A DNA stretch of 64,000 bases from an uncultured Acidobacteriota bacterium (GTDB taxonomy: Bacteria > Acidobacteriota > Vicinamibacteria > Marinacidobacterales > SMYC01), in NCBI GenBank assembly GCA_947259165.1, contig CAMYKY010000001.1:1-64000 (forward strand), written 5' to 3'. Shown piece by piece: positions 34,374 through 42,758 of this stretch (positions are counted from its first letter, which is position 1; each line of letters starts with the position of its first letter). Position numbers and translations under genes: made by a program. The notes below the pieces were generated by a model. The model made no database searches and was not told the origin of the DNA. It saw only the letters and a program-made list of their open reading frames with translations.

Positions 34374-35033
34374 CTAAAAAACCGGCCCCATTCCTCCGCC
34401 TAAGTCATCGTCGTTGTCATCGCCGGACCCCTCGCTCGCATCGGGACCGTCGTCGCCGGGAGTGCCGCTTTCCGACTCCGGCTCTCGCCAAGGCGGGGTC
34501 ACGGGCGCCGGTGCGGGAGTGGCTTGCCACGGCGCGGCACTCGAGGCAGGTGCTGGCACCGCCGCTGGGGCCGGTGCAGGCGCCGGCTTCGGAGCCGGTG
34601 CAGCTTTTTTCTTTGGCGCGGGTTTAGGCTTCGCCGACGAAGCTTTCTTCTTCGCCGTCTTCTTCTTCGCCGTCTTCTTCTTCCCGGCTTTCTTCTTGAC
34701 TGCCTTCTTTGCCGCCTTTTTCTTGGCGGCCTTCTTCTTTACTTTCTTCTTCTTGGCGGCCTTCTTCTTCTTGATTTTCTTCTTAGCCGGTTTCTTCTTA
34801 GCGGCTTTCTTTTTGGCCTTCTTCTTCGTTATTTTCTTCTTGGCCTTCTTCTTGGTCTTCTTAGTAGCCTTTTTCTTCTTGGCCTTCTTTTTCGCTACTT
34901 TCTTCTTTTTGGCCTTCTTCTTGGCCGGGCGTCGCGTCTTCGTGGCCTTTTTCTTACGGGCCACTTTCCGCTTTACCGCTTTCTTTTTGGTCACCTTCTT
35001 CTTCGCTTTTGCCTTCTTCTTTTTCTTTTTCAT
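34374..35033 (-). CDS. Lysine-rich histone H1-like protein with acidic tail
   Basis: A 219-residue protein. Residues 1-130 are almost only Lys, Ala and a few Arg, Val and Thr, in repeated KKKAAKKK-like units, as in bacterial H1-like nucleoid proteins and eukaryotic H1 tails. A Pro/Ala linker follows, then an acidic C-terminus (DDGPDASEGSGDDNDDD). It would bind DNA or RNA or compact the nucleoid. The repetitive DNA also opens long frames on the other strand, which are shadows. Repeat number may vary between strains. Confidence 0.75.
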   Translation of the reverse strand: MKKKKKKAKAKKKVTKKKAVKRKVARKKKATKTRRPAKKKAKKKKVAKKKAKKKKATKKTKKKAKKKITKKKAKKKAAKKKPAKKKIKKKKAAKKKKVKKKAAKKKAAKKAVKKKAGKKKTAKKKTAKKKASSAKPKPAPKKKAAPAPKPAPAPAPAAVPAPASSAAPWQATPAPAPVTPPWREPESESGTPGDDGPDASEGSGDDNDDDLGGGMGPVF

Positions 35034-35292
35034 GTCAGCTGCCCACCTTCATCCACGCTCAGCGGTGTTGTCGTTGCATCAACTCCGAACACGTCTACCT
35101 TCAGGGTGAACCTCCCGCACATCGAATCGAGAATAACATCGAATGTTGCTTTCGTCATCTTGATCGAAGTACCGAAGACAAGACTGAAATTCCCGTCCAC
35201 GCCTGAATATGACCTCGGATCCGCGTTGCGGATTTGGTCGGGATTCTAAAGAACATTGATTCGAACTGTCAAAGGTGTTTCTAATACTCTCG

Positions 35293-36132
35293 ATGCAAGA
35301 CCGCCTGAGAACCTACAGCCGATTCGTCAAGATCGAACACACCCTTTTTTCGTTCCCGATGTTGATCAGTGGCGCCCTTCTGGCCGATGGCGCGCTCACT
35401 TGGCGGCTGTTGCTGCTAATCCTCGTAGCGGGCACCGGAGCTAGAACGGCGGCTCTCGGCTTGAACCGAATGCTCGACCGCGCCATTGACGCCAGGAACC
35501 CGCGAACAGCGAATCGTGAGCTACCAAGTGGTCAAATGACGCTTGTCGAGGCCGTCGCCGTCACCGGCGCCGGAATCCTCGTTTACCTCGTCGCCGCTTT
35601 TCTCATTTCTCCACGCTGTCTCGAGCTCTCCCCGATCCCGCTTGCGGTTTTCCTTGCTTATCCGCTGATGAAACGATTCACGATATGGGCTCACCTGGGC
35701 GTTGGGGCCGCCCTCGCGATGGGTCCTTTGGGAGCGTGGTTCGCGGTTCAGCTCAATTTCTCGGACTACCCTCGCATCGTGGCGTTGTGTTTGTTCACCT
35801 TCTTGTGGGTGGCCGGATTCGACATCATCTACGCCACACTCGACGTCGACTTCGACCGCGGGGAGAGACTTCGCTCACTTCCCGCTCGGTTCGGCAAACG
35901 GCGCGCGCTTGCGATCTCCTTGGCATTCCACATAGTAGCGTTCGCTCTGTTATGCGTGCTCTACTGGACGGCCATGACGGGTCCGCTCGCCGCACTGATG
36001 TTGCTCGCTATCGGAGCACTCCTCGGGCTCGAGCACCGTCAGGCTGAAAATGTCGAGCTCGCTTTTTTCAAAGTGAACGCCGTGCTGGGATTCGTCGTGC
36101 TGGGATTCGTCGCCGCAGGAGTGTTTGCATGA
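35293..36132 (+). CDS. UbiA-family prenyltransferase of the futalosine menaquinone pathway (MqnP-like)
   Basis: A 279-residue, eight- to nine-helix membrane prenyltransferase. The two Mg-binding aspartate motifs are seen: NRMLDRAIDARNPRTANRE after the second helix and DIIYATLDVDFDRGE later. It would prenylate the aromatic product of the futalosine route. The ATG at 35293 is preferred over a GTG at 35275; neither has a good binding site. It overlaps the broken ubiX by ATGA and heads a cluster with mqnE, mqnA and mqnC, which supports the menaquinone assignment over ubiquinone. Confidence 0.85.
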   Translation: MQDRLRTYSRFVKIEHTLFSFPMLISGALLADGALTWRLLLLILVAGTGARTAALGLNRMLDRAIDARNPRTANRELPSGQMTLVEAVAVTGAGILVYLVAAFLISPRCLELSPIPLAVFLAYPLMKRFTIWAHLGVGAALAMGPLGAWFAVQLNFSDYPRIVALCLFTFLWVAGFDIIYATLDVDFDRGERLRSLPARFGKRRALAISLAFHIVAFALLCVLYWTAMTGPLAALMLLAIGALLGLEHRQAENVELAFFKVNAVLGFVVLGFVAAGVFA

Positions 36133-36627
36133 GGGTGATGGTCGGCTTAACGGGCTAATTCGGCGCTATTTACGGTGTGAAGTTTCTCGAGCGATGCCCG
36201 GGCGACAAGTTCCTGGTGGTATCGAAATGGGGCGAGAAGGTGCTCGGGCTCGAGCTCGGTATGAGCCTCGACGGTTTGAAGCCGCACGTCAAAGCAGTGT
36301 TTCGTGACGACGACTTGGCGGCCCCGTTCTCGTCGGGCTCCAACCGCCACGATGCGCTTGTGCTCATGCCTTGCAGTATTTCGACTCTGGGCAAGATCGC
36401 GAGCGGCATCGCGGACACGCTGATCACTTCGAGCAGCACAAGTGGCGCTCAAAGAGCGGATGCCTCTCATCGTGGGCATCCGTGAGACACCCTTGTCATC
36501 CATCGCCCTCGAAAACGCGTTGAAGCTCTCACGGGAGGGAGCTGTGATCATGCCGATCTCGCCTCCCTGGTACAAAAACCCTGAGTCGATGGACGACATC
36601 GTCAACGGGTTCGTGGACTATTTCTAG
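36129..36627 (+). pseudogene. ubiX: Broken ubiX (flavin prenyltransferase) homologue
   Basis: The translation across frames is clearly UbiX-like: MRVMVGLTG, then a TAA at 36156-36158 where the family has Ala-Ser of the GxTGASGAIYG loop, then FGAIYGVKFLE onward in the same frame to GIADTLIT. A one-base gain near 36438 shifts the frame, after which QVALKERMPLIVGIRETPLSS continues in another frame to PPWYKNPESMDDIVNGFVDYF and a stop. UbiX makes prenylated FMN for UbiD-type decarboxylases. Either the gene is dead or the sequence has two errors; the intact neighbours make the second worth checking. Confidence 0.8.
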
Positions 36628-36697
36628 CTAGGTGCTCTCGATCCTCGGTGTCGAAGTCGAAGGAGGGTGGCGCACCAGCGAGCTCGCATAGTTCGGA

Positions 36698-37834
36698 GTG
36701 GAAGCTTCGGCGCTTTTTGACAATAATCCACTCGTGAGCACGACAACACTCGAAGACATCACCTTCCAGGATCCTGTCCTCGTTCCAATTTGGGAGAAAG
36801 TGCGCTCCGGAGTCCGGCTCGGGCGCGAGGATGGGCTGTCGGTCTTGAACACATGGGACATCACCGCGCTTGGCAAGATGGCCGATTACGTCAAACGCGC
36901 CAAGACCGCCGACATCGTCTATTTCGTGATGAACCGACAGATCAACCCGACGAACCTGTGTGTCCTGGACTGCACCTTTTGCGACTTTGCCGCAAAACCT
37001 GGTGACGACCACGCTTACGAATTGTCCATGGACGAGATCTTGGACAAGCTGAGCAACGAGTTGTCTGAGGTCCACATCGTCGGCGGGCTCCACCCGAAGT
37101 GGAAGTTCGAGGACTATCTCAATATCGTCGCGCGGATCCACCAAGCGTTCCCCTCGATCCAGATCAAGGCCTGGACCGCGGTCGAGATCGATTGGTTCGC
37201 TCGCATCGGCCGGATGTCGGTTCGAGAAGTCCTCGAAAAACTTCGCGAAGCGGGGCTTCAATCTCTACCGGGAGGAGGCGCGGAGGTTTTCTCCGAGCGG
37301 GTCCAGGAGGCCACGTTCAAACACAAGATGGGTGCCGATCGATGGTTTGAGATCCACCGCATCGCCCACGAGATGGGCTTTCCCTCGAACGCAACGCTCC
37401 TCTACGGGCACATCGAGACGTACGAAGAGCGCGTCGCGCACATGTTGCGGTTGCGCGAGGCCCAAGACGAAACGCCGGGCTTTCTCTCGTTCATCCCACT
37501 CGCGCTCCAACCCGGAAACACGGGGCTCGTCGAGCGGCAAGCTTCCTCCATCGAGGACTTGCGGACGGTGGCGTGCGCACGGCTTCTGCTCGACAACTTC
37601 GACCACATCAAGTCTTACTGGGTGATGCTCGGCGAAGAAACCGCTTCGATCGCGCTGAACTTCGGCGCCAGTGACCTGGACGGCACGATCGGCGAAGAGC
37701 GCATCGCGCACTACGCCCAGGCGCAAAGCGCCGTGGGACTCGCTCGGGACAAGCTCATCGACATGATCCGAGAATCCGGCAAAGTCCCCGCGGAGCGCGA
37801 CGCTTTGTATAACGTTGTGCGCGTCTACAACTAG
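36698..37834 (+). CDS. mqnE: Aminofutalosine synthase MqnE (radical SAM)
   Basis: A 378-residue radical SAM enzyme with the cluster motif C88-x3-C92-x2-C95 (CVLDCTFC). It joins 3-(1-carboxyvinyloxy)benzoate with SAM to make aminofutalosine. EVHIVGGLHPKWKFEDYL, SLPGGGAEVFSERVQ and FIPLALQPGNTGL are typical. The GTG at 36698 has a weak GGA site; a GTG at 36734 is the alternative. It is followed by mqnA after 8 bases. Confidence 0.93.
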   Translation: MEASALFDNNPLVSTTTLEDITFQDPVLVPIWEKVRSGVRLGREDGLSVLNTWDITALGKMADYVKRAKTADIVYFVMNRQINPTNLCVLDCTFCDFAAKPGDDHAYELSMDEILDKLSNELSEVHIVGGLHPKWKFEDYLNIVARIHQAFPSIQIKAWTAVEIDWFARIGRMSVREVLEKLREAGLQSLPGGGAEVFSERVQEATFKHKMGADRWFEIHRIAHEMGFPSNATLLYGHIETYEERVAHMLRLREAQDETPGFLSFIPLALQPGNTGLVERQASSIEDLRTVACARLLLDNFDHIKSYWVMLGEETASIALNFGASDLDGTIGEERIAHYAQAQSAVGLARDKLIDMIRESGKVPAERDALYNVVRVYN

Positions 37835-37842
37835 ACACCTCC

Positions 37843-38604
37843 GTGCGACTCCTCATCGGCCAGATCTCCTATCTCAACAGCCAGCCGTTTTATCCACTTC
37901 TCTGCGAGCACCGCCTCATCCCGACGCCGCCGAGCGAGCTCGGAAAGATGGCAGACAAGGGTGAGATCGATGCCGGAATTCTGGCGACCGCCGACTTTCT
38001 GCTGCACGAGAGCCGCTATGAGCCCGTGGCGGGTCTTGGTATCGCGAACAGCGCGGAAGTCAGAAGCATCTTGTTCCTCAGCAAAAGGCCGATGTCGGAG
38101 CTCGACGGCGCACAGATCGGTATTACCGAAGACACCTCGACGTCCGTGCGTCTTTTGCGCATTCTTCTGGAGGTTCGCGACGGCAACAAACCGCGGGAGT
38201 ACGTTCGTGGACTGCGTGACGACGGCGACGCATTCCTCGTGATCGGAAACGAGGCGCTGTGGCGCAACCAAACGCCGACTCCCGAGTTCCCCTACCGTTA
38301 CGACCTGGCCACCGAGTGGTGGAACTGGACCGGTTTGCCGTTCGTGTTCGCTTTGTGGACCGCACGTCGCTCACTCCCCGACAACGTCAAAAGAGATTTC
38401 GCCGATCTTCTCGAGCGCTCGTTTCAAGTCGGCATGTCTCAGATTGACGATTTCGCTGCGCAGTTTGCGGGGGAGCTCGGCGCGCGCGAAGTGCTCGCGT
38501 CCTACCTGCGCAATTTTCATTATCGCCTTGGCCCGGAGGAGATGAAGGGCTTGGAAGAGTTTCGACGCTTGAGCAACGCGAACGGCTTCCTGGAGCCGAT
38601 CTAA
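37843..38604 (+). CDS. mqnA: Chorismate dehydratase MqnA
   Basis: A 253-residue MqnA, related in fold to periplasmic binding proteins. It removes water from chorismate as the first step of the futalosine route. It begins RLLIGQISYLNSQPFYPLL, contains GEIDAGILATADFLL, IGITEDTSTSVRLLRILL and FVFALWTARRSLP, all characteristic. It starts with GTG at 37843 and ends one base before the mqnC ATG, so translation is coupled. Confidence 0.93.
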   Translation: MRLLIGQISYLNSQPFYPLLCEHRLIPTPPSELGKMADKGEIDAGILATADFLLHESRYEPVAGLGIANSAEVRSILFLSKRPMSELDGAQIGITEDTSTSVRLLRILLEVRDGNKPREYVRGLRDDGDAFLVIGNEALWRNQTPTPEFPYRYDLATEWWNWTGLPFVFALWTARRSLPDNVKRDFADLLERSFQVGMSQIDDFAAQFAGELGAREVLASYLRNFHYRLGPEEMKGLEEFRRLSNANGFLEPI

Positions 38605-38605
38605 A

Positions 38606-39688
38606 ATGACCGTGAAGCTGGACTCTGTCCGCGAGAAGCTCCGCTCCCAACAACGGCTCACCACCGAAGAAGGCCTCTTCCTGTTGCGGGATGCGCCGCT
38701 TCTCGACCTCGGCCAACTCGCGATGGAAGAGCGCCGCCGACGGCATCCCGCCTCGGTCGTCACCTTCGTGGTCGATACCAATCCGAACTATACGAACGTC
38801 TGCAACGTCGACTGCACTTTCTGCGCGTTTTACCGGAGCCCCGGGGACAAGGAAGCGTACACCCACTCGGTTGAGGAAATGCTCGAGCGCATCGGCCGCT
38901 CCGCGGCAAAAGGCGTGACGACGGTGTTGATGCAAGGCGGTGTCAACCCCGAGCTCCCGTTCGACTACTACTTAGACCTCGTGCGCGGCGTGCGTGAGCG
39001 CTACCCGGACGTCACGCCGCACTTTTGGTCAGCCGCCGAGATCGAAGGGATGGCTGCGGTCTCGGGTCTGACCCTCCAAGAGGTTCTCGTTCAGCTCAAA
39101 GACGCCGGCCAGACGACCCTGCCCGGGGGCGGCGCCGAAATCCTGTCGGAGAGTGTCCGGAAGAAGATTTCGCACAAGAAAGGCGTGACCCACAGCTGGC
39201 TCGAGGTCCACCGCGAAGCACACGCAATTGGCCTACGTTCCACCGCCACCATGATGTACGGGCACGTCGAGACCCCCGAAGACGTCGTCGAGCACTTCGA
39301 GGCCATCCGAGCACTGCAGGACGAACACGGCGGCTTCACCGCATTCGTGCCCTGGAGTTTCAAGCCGGGGAATACGCCACTCGTTAAGAAGATCCCGCGC
39401 CATGCGGGCCCCAACCAATACCTTCGAATGCTCGCTGCTTCCAGGCTGTACCTCGACAACTTCGACCACATCCAAGCGTCGTGGTTCTCGGAGGGTAAGA
39501 AGACAGGGCAAGTGGCTTTGCACTGGGGCGCCGACGACTTCGGAGGCACGTTATTCGAAGAAAACGTCCACGCCGCGACCGGCTTCATCAATCAGACGTC
39601 GACGGAAGAACTGAAGATCATCATTCGGGAAGCAGGCTTCACCCCTGCGCAGCGCACGACGCTCTACGAGATTCTAAAAGTCTTTTGA
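38606..39688 (+). CDS. mqnC: Cyclic dehypoxanthinyl futalosine synthase MqnC (radical SAM)
   Basis: A 360-residue radical SAM enzyme with C66-x3-C70-x2-C73 (CNVDCTFC), then TTVLMQGGVNPELPFDYYLDL, TTLPGGGAEILSESV and FVPWSFKPGNTPL. It cyclises dehypoxanthine futalosine. It is paralogous to MqnE but starts differently and has the MqnC-specific ends. It closes the ubiA - ubiX - mqnE - mqnA - mqnC cluster; mqnB and mqnD are not in the window. Confidence 0.94.
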   Translation: MTVKLDSVREKLRSQQRLTTEEGLFLLRDAPLLDLGQLAMEERRRRHPASVVTFVVDTNPNYTNVCNVDCTFCAFYRSPGDKEAYTHSVEEMLERIGRSAAKGVTTVLMQGGVNPELPFDYYLDLVRGVRERYPDVTPHFWSAAEIEGMAAVSGLTLQEVLVQLKDAGQTTLPGGGAEILSESVRKKISHKKGVTHSWLEVHREAHAIGLRSTATMMYGHVETPEDVVEHFEAIRALQDEHGGFTAFVPWSFKPGNTPLVKKIPRHAGPNQYLRMLAASRLYLDNFDHIQASWFSEGKKTGQVALHWGADDFGGTLFEENVHAATGFINQTSTEELKIIIREAGFTPAQRTTLYEILKVF

Positions 39689-39720
39689 TCTTGCCGCCAA
39701 AGCTCCACAGCACGGACCGA

Positions 39721-39845
39721 CAGATCGTCAACAGCAAGGGGATTGTGGGGATGGACGCGATCCAATGTTTGGAGATGATGGGGATTTAGAACAAGTTCTA
39801 TCCCCATATCCCCTCCTATCCCCGTCTCTCCTTGCCTTTTACAAC
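39721..39845 (-). repeat. R2 repeat, copy 3
   Basis: An element of about 125 bp between the convergent mqnC and gpsA genes. On the minus strand it runs from TTGTAAAAGGCAAGG through AGAACTTGTTCT and GGATCGCGTCCATCCCC to ATCCCCTTGCTGTTGACG. It matches the other two copies in order and orientation, with more decay in the first arm. Confidence 0.75.
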
Positions 39846-39866
39846 TTTGCGTCGTTCAAAGAAGTC

Positions 39867-40856
39867 TCATTCTGCGCCGAGCGGTCTCGCCAGCAGGTCC
39901 TCCACGGCTTGTTCCGCGGTGATTTCGCCAGTCAGGAGTCGCTCCATATGGAGCGCGATGGGCATGTCGACGCCGTGGCGACGGGCGAGGGCGGCGGCGG
40001 CGTGAGTCGTGCCCACACCTTCGGCAACCTGTTGCATCGAGCCGAGGATGTCGTCGATGCGCTCCCCTTCACCTAGCGCGACACCTACCGTGCGATTTCT
40101 CGAAAGCTCTCCCGTACAAGTGAGCACCAGGTCACCGACCCCGGCGAGACCGGACAGCGTCGAGCGCTTTCCGCCCATGGCTTCGGCGAGACGCTCAATC
40201 TCTTTGAGTCCCCTCGCCATGAGCGCCGCTTTCGGATTGTGTCCAAAGCCGAGCCCCGCGGCCACGCCGACGGCGAGCGCAATCACGTTCTTCAGCGCGC
40301 CGCCGAGCTCCACGCCGACGACATCGTCTTGGGTGTAAACGCGAAACGCCCTCGTTGCCAGTCGGCTCTGCACCGCCGTCGCCGACGTTTCGGCGACGCT
40401 TGCTGCAACCAACGCCGTGGGCTCGCCACGGGAAACTTCCTTGGCGAAGGTTGGGCCTGAGATGACCGTAAGATCCGGATTGAACGAGAGCACATCGCCA
40501 ACAACCGCGCTCATCGTAAGAAGACTCCTCTCTTCGATGCCCTTGGTTGCGCTCACAAACCGCTGGCCGCGATCGACGTATGAAGCGAAGCCGGCGACGA
40601 CGGAGCGTAAATGCTGCGACGGGACCGCGAGCACAATGAGCTCGGTTCCGTCAACCGCAGCCGCAAGCTCAGCCGTCGCTACGAGCGAGTCGGGCAAGGG
40701 CGCACCCGGCAGGAAAGTGTCGTTGACATGGTGACTCTGAATCGACGCCGCCACTTCGGGTTCACGGCACCACAGGGTAACCACCTCACCTTTTTCGGAG
40801 AGAAGCTTCGCGATCGCCGTACCCCAGGCTCCCGCGCCCACGACGGCAACGCTCAC
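39867..40856 (-). CDS. gpsA: Glycerol-3-phosphate dehydrogenase [NAD(P)+] GpsA
   Basis: A 329-residue enzyme that reduces dihydroxyacetone phosphate to sn-glycerol 3-phosphate for phospholipids. The N-terminal nucleotide-binding GAGAWGTAIAKLL, the substrate-side SGPTFAKEV, catalytic-Lys region GGALKNVIALAVG and GVGDLVLTCTGELSRNRTVG are all in place. The GTG start at 40856 suits the family; upstream codons belong to the small protein gene. It is four bases from the stop of that 32-residue gene. Confidence 0.94.
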   Translation of the reverse strand: MSVAVVGAGAWGTAIAKLLSEKGEVVTLWCREPEVAASIQSHHVNDTFLPGAPLPDSLVATAELAAAVDGTELIVLAVPSQHLRSVVAGFASYVDRGQRFVSATKGIEERSLLTMSAVVGDVLSFNPDLTVISGPTFAKEVSRGEPTALVAASVAETSATAVQSRLATRAFRVYTQDDVVGVELGGALKNVIALAVGVAAGLGFGHNPKAALMARGLKEIERLAEAMGGKRSTLSGLAGVGDLVLTCTGELSRNRTVGVALGEGERIDDILGSMQQVAEGVGTTHAAAALARRHGVDMPIALHMERLLTGEITAEQAVEDLLARPLGAE

Positions 40857-40860
40857 GCGG

Positions 40861-40959
40861 TTATTTACCCTGTTTGAGCGTCTGGTACAGGAAGTACGCG
40901 AACCCGCCCCAGATACCACCCAAGACCGTCACCATGGTGATGATTCCGCTCGGCTCCAT
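40861..40959 (-). CDS. 32-residue single-helix membrane peptide
   Basis: ATG at 40959 to TAA at 40861 codes MEPSGIITMVTV, LGGIWGGFAYFLY and QTLKQGK: one transmembrane helix with a short basic tail. The GIxxM...IWGG pattern recalls the small MetS-type subunits of NSS transporters, but no such transporter is nearby. It lies directly upstream of gpsA on the same strand and may be translated first on a shared message. Being so short, it is easily missed by gene callers; the evidence is pattern only. Confidence 0.5.
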   Translation of the reverse strand: MEPSGIITMVTVLGGIWGGFAYFLYQTLKQGK

Positions 40960-41131
40960 GCCCAGATTGTATCGCGAACGCTCGGCTCGATCCGTTCCGA
41001 CAACTACCGAGCTCCCGCTTCTTCATCAGTTGTGAGACACTGGTTCGGCGTGCAGCCCGGACCCTGGTTTCAAACCAACCACGAAGTGGACCTGGCTCAC
41101 GGATGCGATGATCTAGTGGCCTGATTTAGCG

Positions 41132-42388
41132 ATGATCGTCACCCTGGTGGTCGGACTCGTCCTGGTCCTGGCTTTGTCGGCGTTTTTCTCGGGCTCCGAG
41201 ACCGCGCTCATGTCGCTCGACCGCTATCGCTTCCAGGGCCCCGAACGCGCGAGTGCGAAAGCCGATCTCGTCCTCGACGTCGTCGCCCACCCGGAAAAAG
41301 TCCTCGCGACGATCCTGACGGGAAATGTCTTCGTCAACACCGCGGCCGGGGCGCTGCTCACTTATGCCGTCACGATCTTGTTTGCGTCCGAGGATCACCG
41401 AGCACGGACCATTTCCGTGGCGACGATCGTACTCACGGCACTGATTCTCGTTTTCGGCGAGATGGTTCCGAAAAGCCTTGCGGCTCGCCATCCCGAGGAG
41501 TGGTCGTTGTTCGTCATCCGGCCGGTCGCGGCACTCATCAAGGCGGGAGCTCCCATCGTTTGGGTTCTCACCCGGATGTCGAACGGATTTCTATCCCTTC
41601 TCGGCGTGAGCACGGGTGCTCTCAGCTCTGCCGTCACTCTCGAAGAGATCAAAGGCATTCTCTACGCGGGCGGCGTGCCGGAAGAAGAGCGCGGAGGCCG
41701 TCGCCAAATGCTACGGCGCGTGATCGAGCTCGGCGAGAAGCGCGTGGCCGCGATCATGGTGCCCCGAACGGAGATCGTCGCGATCGAAAAAGACACCCCG
41801 CTCGAAGACATCGTGCGGTTGATCCAGAACAAGCGATTCTCGCGCATGCCCGTCTACGACGACAAACTCGATAACGTCGTTGGACTCCTATTCGCCAAAG
41901 ACGTTCTCACCTATTGGGGGGCACGCATCCCCTTCCGCCTGGACCAGGTCCTCCGGAAGACCTATTTCATCCCCGACTCAGCGAAGGTCGAGCAAGCGCT
42001 CGAACAACTCCAACACCAGCGAACTCATTTGGCACTCGTCGTTGACGAGCACGGCGGTATCGAGGGCCTCGTCACGCTCGAAGATCTTCTGGAAGAGATC
42101 GTGGGAGAGCTTCTCGACGAGAAGGACGAGCAAGAGTCGCAGGTGGTCGAGCTTCCGGACGGAAGTCTACTCCTCGACGGAGTCCTCTCGGTCAAGGATG
42201 CGAACGAACGGCTAGACCTGGAGATTCCCGAACAAGCCGACTACCACACGCTCGCTGGTTACATGCTCGACCGCTTGGGCCATATCCCAGTGGCGGGCGA
42301 AGAGCTGAACACGCCCGGCGCCGTGCTGTCCATCGATAAGGTCACCGGCAACCGCGTCGTTCGCGTCAAAGCCCGAAAAACCCGCTAG
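41132..42388 (+). CDS. CorC/HlyC-family membrane protein with CBS pair
   Basis: A 418-residue protein with three parts: an N-terminal CNNM/DUF21 membrane domain (FFSGSETALMSLDRYR, GNVFVNTAAGALLTY, GEMVPKSLAARHP), a CBS-domain pair (MVPRTEIVAIEKDTPLEDIV, RMPVYDDKLDNVVGLLFAKD) and a C-terminal CorC_HlyC domain (DYHTLAGYMLDRLGHIP). Such proteins are linked to magnesium or cobalt transport and its control. An isolated CTAGTGGCCTG, like an R1 end, lies just before the ATG. It stands alone. Confidence 0.9.
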   Translation: MIVTLVVGLVLVLALSAFFSGSETALMSLDRYRFQGPERASAKADLVLDVVAHPEKVLATILTGNVFVNTAAGALLTYAVTILFASEDHRARTISVATIVLTALILVFGEMVPKSLAARHPEEWSLFVIRPVAALIKAGAPIVWVLTRMSNGFLSLLGVSTGALSSAVTLEEIKGILYAGGVPEEERGGRRQMLRRVIELGEKRVAAIMVPRTEIVAIEKDTPLEDIVRLIQNKRFSRMPVYDDKLDNVVGLLFAKDVLTYWGARIPFRLDQVLRKTYFIPDSAKVEQALEQLQHQRTHLALVVDEHGGIEGLVTLEDLLEEIVGELLDEKDEQESQVVELPDGSLLLDGVLSVKDANERLDLEIPEQADYHTLAGYMLDRLGHIPVAGEELNTPGAVLSIDKVTGNRVVRVKARKTR

Positions 42389-42460
42389 GCTAGCGCCTTG
42401 CGTCGTCCGAAGCCAACCAGGCTACGTCAGAGTGGCGGATGCTAGTGGGCTGTATGCCGA

Positions 42461-42631
42461 CTAATCGTCATCGCCGAAGAAAAACAGCATCGCACAATCC
42501 TTGGTGCAAAACGCGCGCCCGTTGCGATCATGCTCGCAGTCTTCGCAGTAGCGCCGAAAGCACATGACACATTTCTTCAGATCGCGCTCGTCCTCGCTGA
42601 TGCCACAATGGCAACATTTAGTTGCGTCCAT
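42461..42631 (-). CDS. Small treble-clef zinc-finger protein, hypothetical
   Basis: A 56-residue protein with nine Cys: CCHC near residues 6-9, C21-x2-C24, C29-x2-C32 and C42-x3-C46, ending in FFFGDDD. The pattern suggests one binuclear or treble-clef zinc fold, loosely like B-box/MYND-type fingers. The ATG at 42631 has GGGGAGGG about 8 bases upstream. It is divergent from tilS and its end lies next to a CTAGTGGGCTG that resembles an R1 end. The role is unknown. Confidence 0.6.
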   Translation of the reverse strand: MDATKCCHCGISEDERDLKKCVMCFRRYCEDCEHDRNGRAFCTKDCAMLFFFGDDD

Positions 42632-42671
42632 GGTCTCGGCCCTCCCCACGGGTATCGAGTTCTAAGCGTTC

Positions 42672-42703
42672 TTGACAGAAGGGTCTAACCCTTCTATTAT
42701 AAT
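42672..42703 (+). promoter_or_regulatory. Candidate promoter and operator before tilS
   Basis: Perfect TTGACA (42672-42677) and TATAAT (42698-42703) boxes are separated by 20 bases, longer than the usual 17. The spacer contains AGAAGGG-TCTAA-CCCTTCT, a 7-base perfect inverted repeat. A long spacer with a palindrome is seen in promoters controlled by DNA-twisting activators such as the MerR family, or by repressors. Confidence 0.45.
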
Positions 42704-42758
42704 GCACTTAGAAGGAAATTCCAACAGCGGCCAAACGCCGACCTTCCATTTCGACGAA

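Noticed and set aside
34414-35109. Phe/Leu-rich open frames on the plus strand opposite the lysine-rich protein
   Set aside because: They are the complement of AAG/GCC repeats; runs of FFFLAFF are a mirror artefact, and the minus-strand frame has a sensible start, end and composition.
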